A stretch of DNA of 64,000 nt from Neobacillus sp. Marseille-Q6967 (GCF_946151075.1 NZ_CAMGZB010000001.1:1092001-1156000), one strand, 5' to 3'; positions 33,129 to 42,833 are shown, counted from the first letter of the stretch. A program made the numbers and translations. Notes: generated by a model from the sequence alone, not told the origin.

Positions 33129-33974
33129 ATGGAGGGTTTTCACCAAGAACCAAATATATATGTAGGCGAAGTTAGTATTAAGGTAAAAAACTTAGAAAAG
33201 TCATTAGCCTTTTATAAAGAAATGATTGGTTTTCAAGTATTGAAAAAAACAGACCAGAAAGCGGTTTTAACGACAAACGGAAAGACTGCCTTATTAACTC
33301 TGGAGCAGCCTGAAAACGTGATTTCAAAACCGGAACGCACAGCTGGTTTATATCACTTTGCGATTTTACTGCCAACACGTGCCGATTTATCTGTGTTTTT
33401 ACGTCATATTGTTCAAAAAGGTTATCCGCTAGGAGCCGCTGATCATTATGTAAGTGAAGCCTTATACTTGAACGACCCGGATGGGAATGGTATCGAAGTA
33501 TATCGGGACCGCCCTTCGAAGGAATGGACCTGGAAAAATGGTTTAGTTGATATGGCAACAGAACAATTAGACGGAAATGGCATTCTTGCTGAAAGTGATG
33601 CAGTGTGGACCGGACTGCCTGCTGGAACATTGATGGGCCATATTCATCTTCATGTTGGGGATCTAAAAAAAGCAGAGGAATTTTATACTAGAGGCCTTGG
33701 ATTTGAGATCGTGAGTTATTATCCGCAGGCTGTTTTCCTTTCAACCGGCAAGTATCACCACCATATTGCAATCAACACTTGGCAGGGGGCAGGAGCACCA
33801 ACGCCTCCAGAGAATAGTGTTGGTTTAAGCTGGTATACACTAGTCTTTCCTAGTGAAACGGAAAGGGATAACGCGGTAAAACAGCTGCAGCAAGTAGGGG
33901 CTCCTATAAGAAATGAAGAAGGTCATATTGAAACAAAGGATCCTTCCGGGAATCGAATTCGCTTATTGATTTAA
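33129..33974 (+). CDS. catE: CatE-like extradiol (catechol 2,3-) dioxygenase, VOC family
   Basis: About 281 residues made of two vicinal-oxygen-chelate repeats. Metal-ligand candidates are His in GEVSIKVKNLEK-type strands and in MGHIHLHVGDLKKAEEFY, plus Glu of NGIEVYRDRP and the C-terminal DPSGNRIRLLI. It resembles B. subtilis CatE, which cleaves catechol. ATG at 33129 is chosen from three close in-frame ATGs because GAAAGGA then has 9-nt spacing. Divergent from a quinone reductase. Confidence 0.88.
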   Translation: MEGFHQEPNIYVGEVSIKVKNLEKSLAFYKEMIGFQVLKKTDQKAVLTTNGKTALLTLEQPENVISKPERTAGLYHFAILLPTRADLSVFLRHIVQKGYPLGAADHYVSEALYLNDPDGNGIEVYRDRPSKEWTWKNGLVDMATEQLDGNGILAESDAVWTGLPAGTLMGHIHLHVGDLKKAEEFYTRGLGFEIVSYYPQAVFLSTGKYHHHIAINTWQGAGAPTPPENSVGLSWYTLVFPSETERDNAVKQLQQVGAPIRNEEGHIETKDPSGNRIRLLI

Positions 33975-34021
33975 CCAAGAAGACTTAAGGAACCACTTTG
34001 ATTAGATTACGAATGGATTTT

Positions 34022-34050
34022 GGTCACATGGGAAGCCATGTGACCTTTTT
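34022..34050 (+). terminator. Terminator after catE
   Basis: GGTCACATGG pairs with CCATGTGACC around GAAG, followed by TTTTT. Confidence 0.9.
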
Positions 34051-34170
34051 GCTTAGAAAGTACATAAGTTTTCTTCAATGAAAAAATAGAAGATTCCTTT
34101 TTGAATACAAGAATTTCATGAAAGAAGTTAGCACATCATATAGGAAAGGAAAGGTTTTCAAAAATATCCA

Positions 34171-34216
34171 TTTACATTTAAAAATCATTTTGGTAGTATA
34201 ACTAATGGTCAGACGA
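34171..34216 (+). promoter_or_regulatory. nupC promoter with a GntR/FadR-type operator motif
   Basis: TTTACA (34171-34176) and TAGTAT (34194-34199) are 17 bp apart. TGGTCAGACGA at 34206-34216, at the likely start point, fits TNGTNNNACNA, the operator motif of FadR-subfamily GntR regulators. Confidence 0.45.
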
Positions 34217-34268
34217 CTAACATCTTTTGTAAGCACTTACTTAGAATAAATACATCAGAGGTGGCAGT

Positions 34269-35483
34269 ATGAATTTTTTATGGGGAATTTTAGGAATGGC
34301 AGTTGTATTAGGGATTGCACTTCTCCTTTCAAGTAACAGAAAGTCTATCAATTATAGAACAATTCTAGGCGGTTTATTAATACAGACTACCTTTGCTTTT
34401 ATCGTATTAAAGTGGGAAGCTGGAAGAACAGCTTTAAATTGGTTCTCGATGAGGGTCCAGGATATTATTAATTATGCCAATGAAGGGACGGCCTTTTTAT
34501 TTGGCCCGATTGCTGATTCAGCAAACTTTGGATTTGTTTTTGCCTTTCAAGTGTTAACGATTATTATTTTCTTCTCTGCGCTCATTTCGGTATTATATTA
34601 TCTGGGAATTATGCAATGGTTTATTAAGATAATCGGCGGCGGTCTTGCGAAGTTTTTAGGGACAAGTCAAGCAGAGTCGATGTCAGCAGCAGCCAATATT
34701 TTCGTTGGGCAAACTGAAGCGCCGCTTGTCATCAAGCCATATATCGCTAGAATGACACAGTCAGAATTGTTCGCTGTAATGGTCGGTGGTCTTGCATCCG
34801 TTGCGGGTTCTGTATTGGTGGGCTATGCTTTATTAGGTGTACCGCTTGAATACTTGCTTGCTGCAAGCTTTATGGCGGCGCCGGCAGGGTTAGTTATGGC
34901 TAAGATCATGCTGCCAGAAACAGAACAAGTTCAACTTGGTGAAGAATTTAAAATGGAAAAGGATGAAGAAACCGTCAATGTGATTGATGCGGCTGCCCGC
35001 GGAGCTGGTGATGGTTTAATGTTAGCACTTAACGTTGGAGCGATGCTCTTAGCATTTATCGCATTAATAGCGTTAATAAACGGAATTCTTGGCGGTATTG
35101 GCAGCATTTTTGGGTATGAATCATTAACCCTGGAAGGAATTTTAGGTATCATGTTTTCACCCCTGGCGTTTACGATCGGCGTGCCATGGGCAGAGGCAGT
35201 TGAAGCAGGAAGTTTTATCGGACAAAAGCTTGTATTAAACGAATTTGTTGCTTATTCTTCCTTTGCTCCAGAAATCGAAAACCTATCTGGTAAAACGGTG
35301 GCCGTTGTAAGTTTTGCTCTTTGCGGCTTTGCGAACTTAAGCTCAATGGCTATCCTTTTAGGTGGTTTAGGCGGAATGGCTCCAAACCGCCGTCCTGACA
35401 TTGCACGATTAGGCCTTAAAGCGGTGGCTGCAGGAATGTTAGCTTCCCTGCTAAGTGCAGCCATTGCAGGGATGTTTATTTAA
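34269..35483 (+). CDS. nupC: NupC-type concentrative nucleoside transporter
   Basis: A 404-residue CNT-family Na+/H+-coupled nucleoside importer. Typical blocks: GPIADSANFGFVFAFQVL, MQWFIKIIGGGLAKFLGTSQAESMSAAANIFVGQTEAPLVIKPYI, and the C-terminal EFVAYSSFAPEIENLSGKTVAVVSFALCGFANLSSMAILLGGLGGMAP. Substrate class (purine or pyrimidine nucleosides) cannot be set. ATG at 34269 has GAGGTGG upstream. Monocistronic with its own terminator. Confidence 0.95.
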   Translation: MNFLWGILGMAVVLGIALLLSSNRKSINYRTILGGLLIQTTFAFIVLKWEAGRTALNWFSMRVQDIINYANEGTAFLFGPIADSANFGFVFAFQVLTIIIFFSALISVLYYLGIMQWFIKIIGGGLAKFLGTSQAESMSAAANIFVGQTEAPLVIKPYIARMTQSELFAVMVGGLASVAGSVLVGYALLGVPLEYLLAASFMAAPAGLVMAKIMLPETEQVQLGEEFKMEKDEETVNVIDAAARGAGDGLMLALNVGAMLLAFIALIALINGILGGIGSIFGYESLTLEGILGIMFSPLAFTIGVPWAEAVEAGSFIGQKLVLNEFVAYSSFAPEIENLSGKTVAVVSFALCGFANLSSMAILLGGLGGMAPNRRPDIARLGLKAVAAGMLASLLSAAIAGMFI

Positions 35484-35493
35484 ATTTTTAAAC

Positions 35494-35530
35494 TGACACG
35501 GTGAAGAATTATTTCACCGTGTTTTTTTTG
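35494..35530 (+). terminator. Terminator after nupC
   Basis: ACACGGTGAA pairs with TTCACCGTGT around GAATTAT, followed by a long T-run. Confidence 0.9.
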
Positions 35531-35821
35531 AATAAAAACAGAGTTTTTCTAGTTTTTCGATAAAAAGATAGTCTTGTAAATAGTAAAAAAGTCACTGAAA
35601 ATATTTAGTATAGCGGAATAAAAATTGTTGTCTTAAGAAGGATTTTGTCAAAAGTGACATCGTTCTTTTTAGGACGTCGATAAATAATTGATAATAATGG
35701 CGAAAAGTAGTTATTATGTCTAATTATCGCAATGGAAATTTACTACCAAATAACTATTTATTCTGAATTTTTAATATGTTAGGATAACCCTTGCAACTGA
35801 AAAAGCGAGGGGGAATAGAAA
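35531..35821 (+). other. Long AT-rich leader of the secreted protease gene
   Basis: No ORF. It holds overlapping imperfect repeats (AATAATTGATAATAATGG; TAGTTATTATG) and ends in a GAGGGGGAAT ribosome site. AATTGATAATAA at 35686-35697 recurs exactly in the leader of the second protease at 40531-40542. Regulators of stationary-phase proteases are expected, but no site is certain. Confidence 0.4.
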
Positions 35822-37945
35822 TTGAAAAAGAGAAAACTATTATCCATTCTATCAACTGGTGCTTTGGCACTGTCACTTTTCAATCCGTTTGCGGCAGCCA
35901 GCTCAAAAGTAGAAGCAAAAGCAACACCCAATTGGGATATAGAACGCTACGGCGACCGTGTAGACATTGACGGTCATCTTAACCAATTATCAAAAGACAC
36001 TACATACTTAAAGCAGGCTGAAAAGAAGATTGAGGAACAAGCTGCAGAAATTAACTTTAATGAGGCTGAATCATCAGCTAGTACCTCTAACGAGAGTACA
36101 TTTACATATGATGGGGGAACTAAGTACTTTTTAAATAGAAATTTAAAATTTAAAACATTTACTCTTCGCAGTGTGGGTGAAAACGTAGAGATTTGGGTAG
36201 CCAATGATTTAGCTTTCCCAGCAGGTGACGCACGCCCAGCGCATGTTGTGACACAGGAACAAGTTGATAAACTCCGGGATGAGTTCGATTCTAATATTTA
36301 TCCGAAAGCTACTGAATTCTTTGGAACTCCTGATGTTCATGATGGATCAAAGTCTCCGCTTGCCGGAAGAAATGTTCCTGCCGGCTATTATGAGGGCAGT
36401 GATAAAATCATTATGTTAGTTGATAATATCCAGGATGCTAACTATACGGACCCAACTTATCCATTCTTTGTTGCCGGTTTTTACTGGCAAACGTTAGAGA
36501 ACTACATTGATAGAAACATTATTACAATCGATACCAACAGCTGGGAAACACGGTTGGAGTCTACTTTCTTTGGAACAACCATTCATGAATTGCAGCACTT
36601 AATTCATGCTGATAATGACAGCTCTGAAGAAACGTGGCTGAACGAAGGGATGTCGACGTTCTCTGAATATCTGGGCGGATATGGTCATGATGACCGTTCG
36701 ATTAACTTTTATTTAGATCATCCTGAAAACTCATTAGTTAACTGGGATGAGCATGTTGGTGCAACAACAGGACCGGAAACCATTGCAGACTATGGACAAG
36801 TATATTTATTTACACTGTATATGAATGATAAATTTGGCCGCGAGTTTATTCGTGACCTTGCGTTAAATGGAAAACAGGGACTTAATAGTGTTAATGAAGT
36901 ATTAAAAGCACATGGTTCCACGTTAGATTTCACCAAGCTTTATCAAAACTTTATTACCGCTTTGACGTTAGATAGCGATCGTATTGGAAATGGCGTCTAT
37001 AACTTTGACAGTATTAATCTTCGTGACCTTGCTGTTGATAACGAGGGAACGAAACGAGGTAAGACAGTTGATTATGAAAAAGCAGTAACGTATGAAAAAG
37101 AAGGCGTTCCAGCATGGGGCGGAGACTTTAAAGAATTAGATTTCCAAGAGAAGATTAGAAATATTGCTTTTGATGGTGTAGATTTCTTACCGACTTTGTG
37201 GAAATCAGTGGCAGATCCAACTGATTCAGCTAATCAGGTATTATGGGGTAATTCTGGAGATGAAGCCGATAATGCAATCATCTTAGAAGCGGATCTTTCT
37301 AATGCTCAAAGTGCAACGTTAAATTTTGATAATTATCTTGATATTGAAGAGCAATGGGACTTTGGGGTTGTCCAAGTTTCAACAGATGGCGGCGAGACAT
37401 GGAAGAGCTTAGCTAATGAGAATACTCGTAGTGATATAGTTGAAGAAGGATATCCAAAGATTAAAGAAAATCTTCCTGGATTTACAGGAAACATAAAGGC
37501 ATGGCAGGAAGAATCTTTTGACCTAAGTGAATATGCAGGTCAAAAAGTACTTGTGTCCTTCCGCTATTTAACCGACTGGGGTCATACAGATGGCGGCTGG
37601 TTCATTGATAATATTGAAATTCCGGAAATCGGTTATAGCAACGACGGCAGCTCCACAGATGGGTTTATGTCACCTCAAGAAATAGCAGGTCAATACGTTG
37701 ATTACACAGTGACTTTTATCAATGAAAAATTGGTGGGTAATAAAAACGGCCAAAAAGCCAATTACAAGGTCATTACCGTTGATCCATTTAATGTCACCGA
37801 GGAAGATGCCCTGACGTTAAGGCAGTTGTTCCAAAATGGCAAGAACTATATGATTACATCCTATGCTGCACCTGCAGATGATAAAAATCCAGTTGATTTT
37901 TCTTATGAGGTACAGTTAAAAAAGCCAAATCCAAAAAAGAGATAA
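35822..37945 (+). CDS. Secreted gluzincin metalloprotease (M30 hyicolysin-like) with immune-inhibitor-A-type C-terminal module
   Basis: A 707-residue exported protein starting at TTG. Signal peptide MKKRKLLSILSTGALALSLFNPFAAA, a pro-region, then a catalytic domain with HELQH at 255-259 and the third ligand Glu275 in WLNEGMS, as in M30/gluzincin proteases. The region around 465-600 (IEEQWDFGVVQVSTDGG, GWFIDNIEIPE) is closely similar to the C-terminal lectin/MAM-like module of the M6 protease encoded convergently next door. The final ~110 residues are unique. Probable nutrient scavenging or virulence-type protease; actual substrate unknown. Confidence 0.85.
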   Translation: MKKRKLLSILSTGALALSLFNPFAAASSKVEAKATPNWDIERYGDRVDIDGHLNQLSKDTTYLKQAEKKIEEQAAEINFNEAESSASTSNESTFTYDGGTKYFLNRNLKFKTFTLRSVGENVEIWVANDLAFPAGDARPAHVVTQEQVDKLRDEFDSNIYPKATEFFGTPDVHDGSKSPLAGRNVPAGYYEGSDKIIMLVDNIQDANYTDPTYPFFVAGFYWQTLENYIDRNIITIDTNSWETRLESTFFGTTIHELQHLIHADNDSSEETWLNEGMSTFSEYLGGYGHDDRSINFYLDHPENSLVNWDEHVGATTGPETIADYGQVYLFTLYMNDKFGREFIRDLALNGKQGLNSVNEVLKAHGSTLDFTKLYQNFITALTLDSDRIGNGVYNFDSINLRDLAVDNEGTKRGKTVDYEKAVTYEKEGVPAWGGDFKELDFQEKIRNIAFDGVDFLPTLWKSVADPTDSANQVLWGNSGDEADNAIILEADLSNAQSATLNFDNYLDIEEQWDFGVVQVSTDGGETWKSLANENTRSDIVEEGYPKIKENLPGFTGNIKAWQEESFDLSEYAGQKVLVSFRYLTDWGHTDGGWFIDNIEIPEIGYSNDGSSTDGFMSPQEIAGQYVDYTVTFINEKLVGNKNGQKANYKVITVDPFNVTEEDALTLRQLFQNGKNYMITSYAAPADDKNPVDFSYEVQLKKPNPKKR

Positions 37946-37950
37946 GATGA

Positions 37951-37989
37951 AAAAACACCTCCTGAATATAGATTCAGGGGGTGTTTTTC
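37951..37989. terminator. Bidirectional terminator between two metalloprotease genes
   Basis: AAAACACCTCCTGAAT and ATTCAGGGGGTGTTTT pair around ATAG, with T-runs on both sides. Confidence 0.88.
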
Positions 37990-38000
37990 TAGGTTCGTAT

Positions 38001-40379
38001 TTACTTAAAGATTAATACTTTACCAACTGTACCATCTGCACTTTCACCAACAACACGGAATTTTAATCCGTATTTTGGAACGTTACGTCCTGCGTCAACC
38101 AGACCTGGGTTACTATAGTCAGCACTGTCGTTAAATAACGAGTTTCGCTGTGTAAAGTTGTCTGTCATTGTAAATTGGCCTGGGTAATTTAAGAACATTT
38201 TTTCAGTTTTATTTAAACCGAATGCAGCATCATGCACTTGGTAACGAGTAGAGGCAAGTGCTTTGTCACTCCAAGAAAGAGTATGCTGGTCAGCATCTAC
38301 AACTCCTAGGAAACCATCACCAGGATGTACACCAGTCCAGTTGTCGCCATACGTTTCATCTACATACCAAACCACTAAACCTTTATCATAGCTCATTAGA
38401 CTTGCCCCACGGCGGATATTCTTTAACCCTTCATCAACGCCGTTGTGCGATCTCCATTCTAATAGATAATAGTGAGTAGCAGTAGTTTTACCATCATGCT
38501 TAGCAAAACCATTTAATTCAAACTTAGGATCTCCTTCAGCTCCGTCAGAGAATACCTCACTTCCATCGGCTGTTACCTTAATGTTATCCACAAAGAAGCC
38601 CTCTAAATTTGCTCCCCAGTCAGACATAGAGCGGAATTGAAGCTGAATTTCCTGTCCAGCGTACGCACTTAAGTCAATCGTTTCGTGGATCCATCCATTA
38701 CTTGAACCAGTGTAACCTGGTAAGTTCGCTTTAATTGCATCATAGCCATCTTCAACAATATCGTCTCTCGTATTTGGAGTTGATAGAGACTTCCAATTTT
38801 CTCCGCCATCAGTTGATACCTGAACCATTGCAAAATCCCATTGTTCTTCAATGTTATACCAAGCATCAAAATCAAGTGTTGCTTTAGTTGCACCTGTTAA
38901 GTCAATAGTTGTTACCATCTTATGATCTACTTCATCGCCTTTGCCGCCATGATACTCAAAATCACCTTCTGTAGGAGTATTGATTACTGTCACTTTTTTA
39001 GGCAAATCAATTCTTACTGCGTCATTATTTTTGCCCTTGGAGTTTGCTTGGTCAAGAAGTACTTCTGTACCAGTTTTAGTTACATCAGCAGCATTAAGGG
39101 TTGTTCCTGTCAACCAGTTGCTTCCTGGCATAGAAGCCTGTAAAAATTCCCTTGCATATGGGCTAAATCCAGTTGGTTCTGTTCCAGGAACATCACCAGC
39201 CCAGCTGCCGCTTGACATAATCGACCAGTAAGCAACCGCTTCACCAGCACCACTGTAAACAGTGTCATACTCATCAGGAAGGCCTAAATCGTGACCATAT
39301 TCATGCGCGAACACACCTGCAGCACCGTCTGCCGGTTCAATGGTGTAGTCATATGCTGCCAAAGTTCCACCCCAGTAAGGTACTTCTGCGGTAGTATTAG
39401 GGAGTTGCGTTGGCGCGACAAGACTTGAACGATGTGACCAAATCGCATCTGCACCTAAGGCACCACCGCCCGCTTCTTCACCGACACTAGAATGAACAAC
39501 CATTAAGTGGTCGATCAGTCCATCTGGTTCACGAAGATTTCCATCGCCATCTAAGTCATAACGGTCTTCTTGGTCATATTTGCTAAGATCAACATTTTCA
39601 TCTGCAGCAACGGCATTTAGGGCCTCGGTTACAAGACCACGTGCATCTTTATCATTATCATTGGAATTATTACCACCATATGCTGCAGCTGGTTTAGATG
39701 CCATATACCATCCTGCAACTTCTCCACTGATAGTATAACTTCCGCCTGATTGCTCTTCATAATATTGTTTAACAGAGAGTAACTCTTCTCCATTTGGACC
39801 TGAATAACCATCATCACCGAAAATCATATCTTCATAATGTTCTTTGAGGTACTCGTCATAGTACATATCTGTTTCACCTGATGTAATATTCGTAGCTGGA
39901 GCATCAGGATATTCTATAAGTAACACCAGGACATTATCTTGTCTCTGTCCTCCATTCCATGATTCCTCTTGAACAGACTCAACAGTGTTTTTCTTGGCTT
40001 GCCCTAGTTTATTTCCTTTTCCATTAACTAAACCAGTATTTGCTAGTTTATCTTTTAAAGCACTTTCTATTTGCTTTTTATTTTTTTGCAGTTCGCCACT
40101 TTCTTCTTTTGAAGCGCCGGCTGCTTTATTTTTTAAGAACTTTTGAAGCGCTTTCTCTGACTCTGCCTGAGTTGCGCCTTTAGCAATCGTTCCGTTCTTC
40201 TTAAGCATTTCTATTAATCTCTCGTCGTTTGCAATACCCAGGTCTACTGGTGAACCGTAGGAAGCAAGTTTTGAACTAAAATCAGTAGCTTTTACGCTAG
40301 GCGGTGTTGCAGCAACATTTAACATCCCTAGTCCTAGAGATAGCGCCAGGGCGGCTGAAGCGATTTTTTTCTTCTTCAT
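38001..40379 (-). CDS. inhA: Immune inhibitor A, secreted M6 metalloprotease
   Basis: About 792 residues. Signal peptide KKKKIASAALALSLGLGMLNVAA, pro-region to roughly 100, then the M6 catalytic domain with HEYGHDLGLPDEYD (HExxHxxGxxD) and the Met-turn region SIMSSGSW. A calcium-binding-type DLDGDGNLREPDG segment is present. The C-terminal half contains the same IEEQWDF...VSTDGG module as the neighbouring protease. InhA cleaves antimicrobial peptides and extracellular proteins in the B. cereus group. ATG at 40379 has AAAGGAGG; the nine codons upstream are dropped. Confidence 0.94.
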   Translation of the reverse strand: MKKKKIASAALALSLGLGMLNVAATPPSVKATDFSSKLASYGSPVDLGIANDERLIEMLKKNGTIAKGATQAESEKALQKFLKNKAAGASKEESGELQKNKKQIESALKDKLANTGLVNGKGNKLGQAKKNTVESVQEESWNGGQRQDNVLVLLIEYPDAPATNITSGETDMYYDEYLKEHYEDMIFGDDGYSGPNGEELLSVKQYYEEQSGGSYTISGEVAGWYMASKPAAAYGGNNSNDNDKDARGLVTEALNAVAADENVDLSKYDQEDRYDLDGDGNLREPDGLIDHLMVVHSSVGEEAGGGALGADAIWSHRSSLVAPTQLPNTTAEVPYWGGTLAAYDYTIEPADGAAGVFAHEYGHDLGLPDEYDTVYSGAGEAVAYWSIMSSGSWAGDVPGTEPTGFSPYAREFLQASMPGSNWLTGTTLNAADVTKTGTEVLLDQANSKGKNNDAVRIDLPKKVTVINTPTEGDFEYHGGKGDEVDHKMVTTIDLTGATKATLDFDAWYNIEEQWDFAMVQVSTDGGENWKSLSTPNTRDDIVEDGYDAIKANLPGYTGSSNGWIHETIDLSAYAGQEIQLQFRSMSDWGANLEGFFVDNIKVTADGSEVFSDGAEGDPKFELNGFAKHDGKTTATHYYLLEWRSHNGVDEGLKNIRRGASLMSYDKGLVVWYVDETYGDNWTGVHPGDGFLGVVDADQHTLSWSDKALASTRYQVHDAAFGLNKTEKMFLNYPGQFTMTDNFTQRNSLFNDSADYSNPGLVDAGRNVPKYGLKFRVVGESADGTVGKVLIFK

Positions 40380-40693
40380 AAAGATCCTCCTTTTATTTTT
40401 GTTCAATAATTTCTTTTCTCCCCAAAAAAGACTAATAGAACAAATTCTCTATGTACTAGACCCCTCCTTAAGTCACGTCCTAATCTACTATTCTTAAAAT
40501 AATTAGGGACTCTAAGAAAATAGTAGTGTAAATTGATAATAAATCCCTAATTGAAAATTGTAAATATTAAAATAATTAAACGCAAAAATAGTGATAATAT
40601 ACCTAAAAATGACAACGATATATGCAGTATTTTGGCACTATTTGACAAAGTGCATCATTAACATTCTTCATACGAAAGGCTTAGGAGGAGAAA
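40380..40693. other. inhA leader region
   Basis: AT-rich and without an ORF. A 9-bp inverted repeat AATTAGGGA (40501-40509) / TCCCTAATT (40544-40552) encloses AATTGATAATAA, the 12-mer shared with the convergent protease gene leader. No clear promoter hexamers can be fixed. Confidence 0.4.
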
Positions 40694-40726
40694 TAAAAAA
40701 GACTCCAGTATACTACCGGAGTCTTA
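40694..40726 (-). terminator. Terminator of rocB
   Basis: GACTCC (40701-40706) pairs with GGAGTC (40718-40723). On the minus strand TTTTTTATT follows. Confidence 0.82.
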
Positions 40727-40731
40727 CAGTT

Positions 40732-42381
40732 CTAGCGTAATAGTTTTGTAATAACGGAGTTTGTCAGATTTGGCACGATTTCAAGAGAGTAGGTCATTTC
40801 CATTCGCTCCAATTTTTTGTGAGCATCTAGCCCATATGGTCCAATGTTAATGACCGGAACATTGATATCGCGAATATCTTGATATTCAACAAAATGCTTT
40901 GTACCCCAGCCAGGATTATTTCTTGAAACAGCATTGATTCCTTCTTCATCATCACTTAAAGCGACAAAACTCATATCCGAAATATAAGGGAAAAAGTTTC
41001 GAGTAACAATCGGATGCTGGTATACAGGTTGAATTTCTTCAACTGCCTCGTCTAAAGCTTGAATTAACTTCATTTCATTATCATTCTTCCCGGATAATTC
41101 AATTCTTGGTGAATATAACGAAGAATAAAACAGAATCATTGCCGGGTTTTTATCCTTCATCCATTTCCATGCTTCCTCTACGACTCTAGCAGCAAACATG
41201 CGTGTATCTAATTCGGTATTCTTTAACAGTGTTTGTTTAAATTCATCCATATGGGTAACAAATTTGTCCCCGTTTTCAGCGATTAATTGCTGTTCCATTT
41301 CTTCATACGTAAACACGCGAGGCTTCCAAGTGACCCCAACAAAAGGTTCTCCACTCCGTTCAGAATATTGCTTATACCTTTCAGCAAACGTTTGAAGTGC
41401 ATTGTCAAAGGCAATATGTGCTTGTTCTTTTAATAGCTCAAGGACATCCTTTGGCGACCAGGAATGGATAAAGAAATTATAATAAACATAGGCAGACAAA
41501 GCCGTTTGAACAGTATATGACGGCTTTAAATCGGTTTGTTTTAACGAAACTGGCGGTACTGTCGTTTCCCCCAAGGCTTCGTTGCAAAGCTCGGGATTAT
41601 AATTAATCTGTTTTGTCAGCTCTGCCGCGAGAAAGTTTGGATCTAGTCCTTCAAACGCAGATCCAACATGGGTTTCTGCCCCAGTTATGAAAAAGGACGG
41701 GAGCAGCTTTCCGACCGTTCCTTTATAGATATAGCGGTTTTCGTCCCCTTCATATCTTGGTGAAACAAAATCGGCATTTATGGCAGCAACGTAGTCAAAA
41801 TCGTGTTCTTCCTTCCACTGTTTTAACGTCTTCAGGGCAGAAAGTACGCCGTGTGAACTGTCCTCTTCATCACATTCTGATAAGAAAACTAGATTTCCGT
41901 CCAATTCTTCTGGATGTTCAGAATAATAGTTTAGGAGATATAGATTACTGGCAACCCCGCTTTTCATATCCAGAACGCCACGGCCAAACAGCCAATCCCC
42001 AGAATCTAAATGATTTTTAGCAGATAAAGGAAGTTCTTCCCCTTTTAAAGCTTGCATCAGTTCATCTGGGTCACAGGCCTTCTCTTTTAAGTGGGTATAA
42101 TCTTCAATTCCGACCGTATCCATATGTCCCATGAGGATCACCGTGCGGTTGCTATTCCCTTTCGTTCCCTTTACAAAGGCCAGAACATTGTATCGTTCAT
42201 GGTCGTCACTTAGGGTTTGCTCTAGAGTTAAGTGCTTTGGATTTTGGTTAAAATATGGAAACGAAGAAAGTAAAGTATAAAGAGAATGGGCAATGACTTT
42301 TTCTCCATTTGTGTTAACAATACTTTCAATCTTTACAAGTTGTTTCGTAAAGGCTAACACATCTTCACGACATTGCAGCAT
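40732..42381 (-). CDS. rocB: RocB-like M20-family peptidase/deacylase
   Basis: A 549-residue M20 metallohydrolase. Zinc ligands are visible in LMGHMDTVGIEDY (His, Asp), RGVLDMKSGVA (Asp bridging), SECDEEDSSHG (Glu-Glu) and near GPYGLDAHKKLE (His). Length and sequence match RocB of Bacillus, which belongs to the arginine/ornithine utilisation regulon although its exact reaction is not established. Monocistronic, divergent from the lysine-riboswitch-controlled transporter. Confidence 0.9.
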   Translation of the reverse strand: MLQCREDVLAFTKQLVKIESIVNTNGEKVIAHSLYTLLSSFPYFNQNPKHLTLEQTLSDDHERYNVLAFVKGTKGNSNRTVILMGHMDTVGIEDYTHLKEKACDPDELMQALKGEELPLSAKNHLDSGDWLFGRGVLDMKSGVASNLYLLNYYSEHPEELDGNLVFLSECDEEDSSHGVLSALKTLKQWKEEHDFDYVAAINADFVSPRYEGDENRYIYKGTVGKLLPSFFITGAETHVGSAFEGLDPNFLAAELTKQINYNPELCNEALGETTVPPVSLKQTDLKPSYTVQTALSAYVYYNFFIHSWSPKDVLELLKEQAHIAFDNALQTFAERYKQYSERSGEPFVGVTWKPRVFTYEEMEQQLIAENGDKFVTHMDEFKQTLLKNTELDTRMFAARVVEEAWKWMKDKNPAMILFYSSLYSPRIELSGKNDNEMKLIQALDEAVEEIQPVYQHPIVTRNFFPYISDMSFVALSDDEEGINAVSRNNPGWGTKHFVEYQDIRDINVPVINIGPYGLDAHKKLERMEMTYSLEIVPNLTNSVITKLLR

Positions 42382-42488
42382 GGTGTTTTCCCCTTTTTCT
42401 AGTAAATTGGTATTTTAGAAAAATGTATCTCAAAGGTGAAAAGCCCGTCAAGTCTTTTAAATTGGTTTAAAATTCCTGTGAAATATTA

Positions 42489-42517
42489 TTGCATTTGTTT
42501 GTATATTTATTTATACT
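42489..42517 (+). promoter_or_regulatory. Promoter of the lysine-riboswitch operon
   Basis: -35 TTGCAT (42489-42494), 17-bp spacer, -10 TATACT (42512-42517), ending about 45 bp before the riboswitch aptamer. Confidence 0.7.
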
Positions 42518-42559
42518 TGGAATTGTTTCGTCATACTAAATACAAAATCCTCATCTTAT

Positions 42560-42755
42560 AAAGCGTTAGATGGGGTAGAGGTCGCGGTTTATATTAGTAT
42601 CCTATTGGAGATTCAGTGAAATCTATGAAAATAGGAAAAAGGATAAATCGCCGAAGCTTTTGGAATCACTGTTTTCAGAGAGCTGGGGCTGTACTCGAAA
42701 GGGGCAGAACTGTCACAATTCCTTTGAATTGTGGAGAACTATCTTCACCAATGCT
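42560..42755 (+). ncRNA. Lysine riboswitch (L box) aptamer
   Basis: The conserved L-box elements appear in order: GGTAGAGGTCGCGG at the 5' side, a long P2 arm region with GGAGATTCAGTGAAATC, then ATCGCCGAAGC, AGAGCTGGGGCTGT, a capped stem with CGAAAG, GGCAGAACTGTCAC, and GTGGAGAACTATC closing P1 with the 5' side. This matches the B. subtilis lysC leader element by element. A terminator at 42775-42812 completes a transcriptional switch, so lysine should repress the downstream ABC transporter. Confidence 0.92.
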
Positions 42756-42774
42756 TTATGATGAGGGTGTAACG

Positions 42775-42812
42775 GACACCGTCATATTCAAATTGGCGGT
42801 GTTTTTTTATTT
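42775..42812 (+). terminator. Lysine-riboswitch terminator
   Basis: ACACCG (42776-42781) pairs with CGGTGT (42797-42802), then TTTTTTT, 22 bp before the binding-protein start codon. Confidence 0.85.
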
Positions 42813-42833
42813 TCAAAAGGGGAGGATATACAA

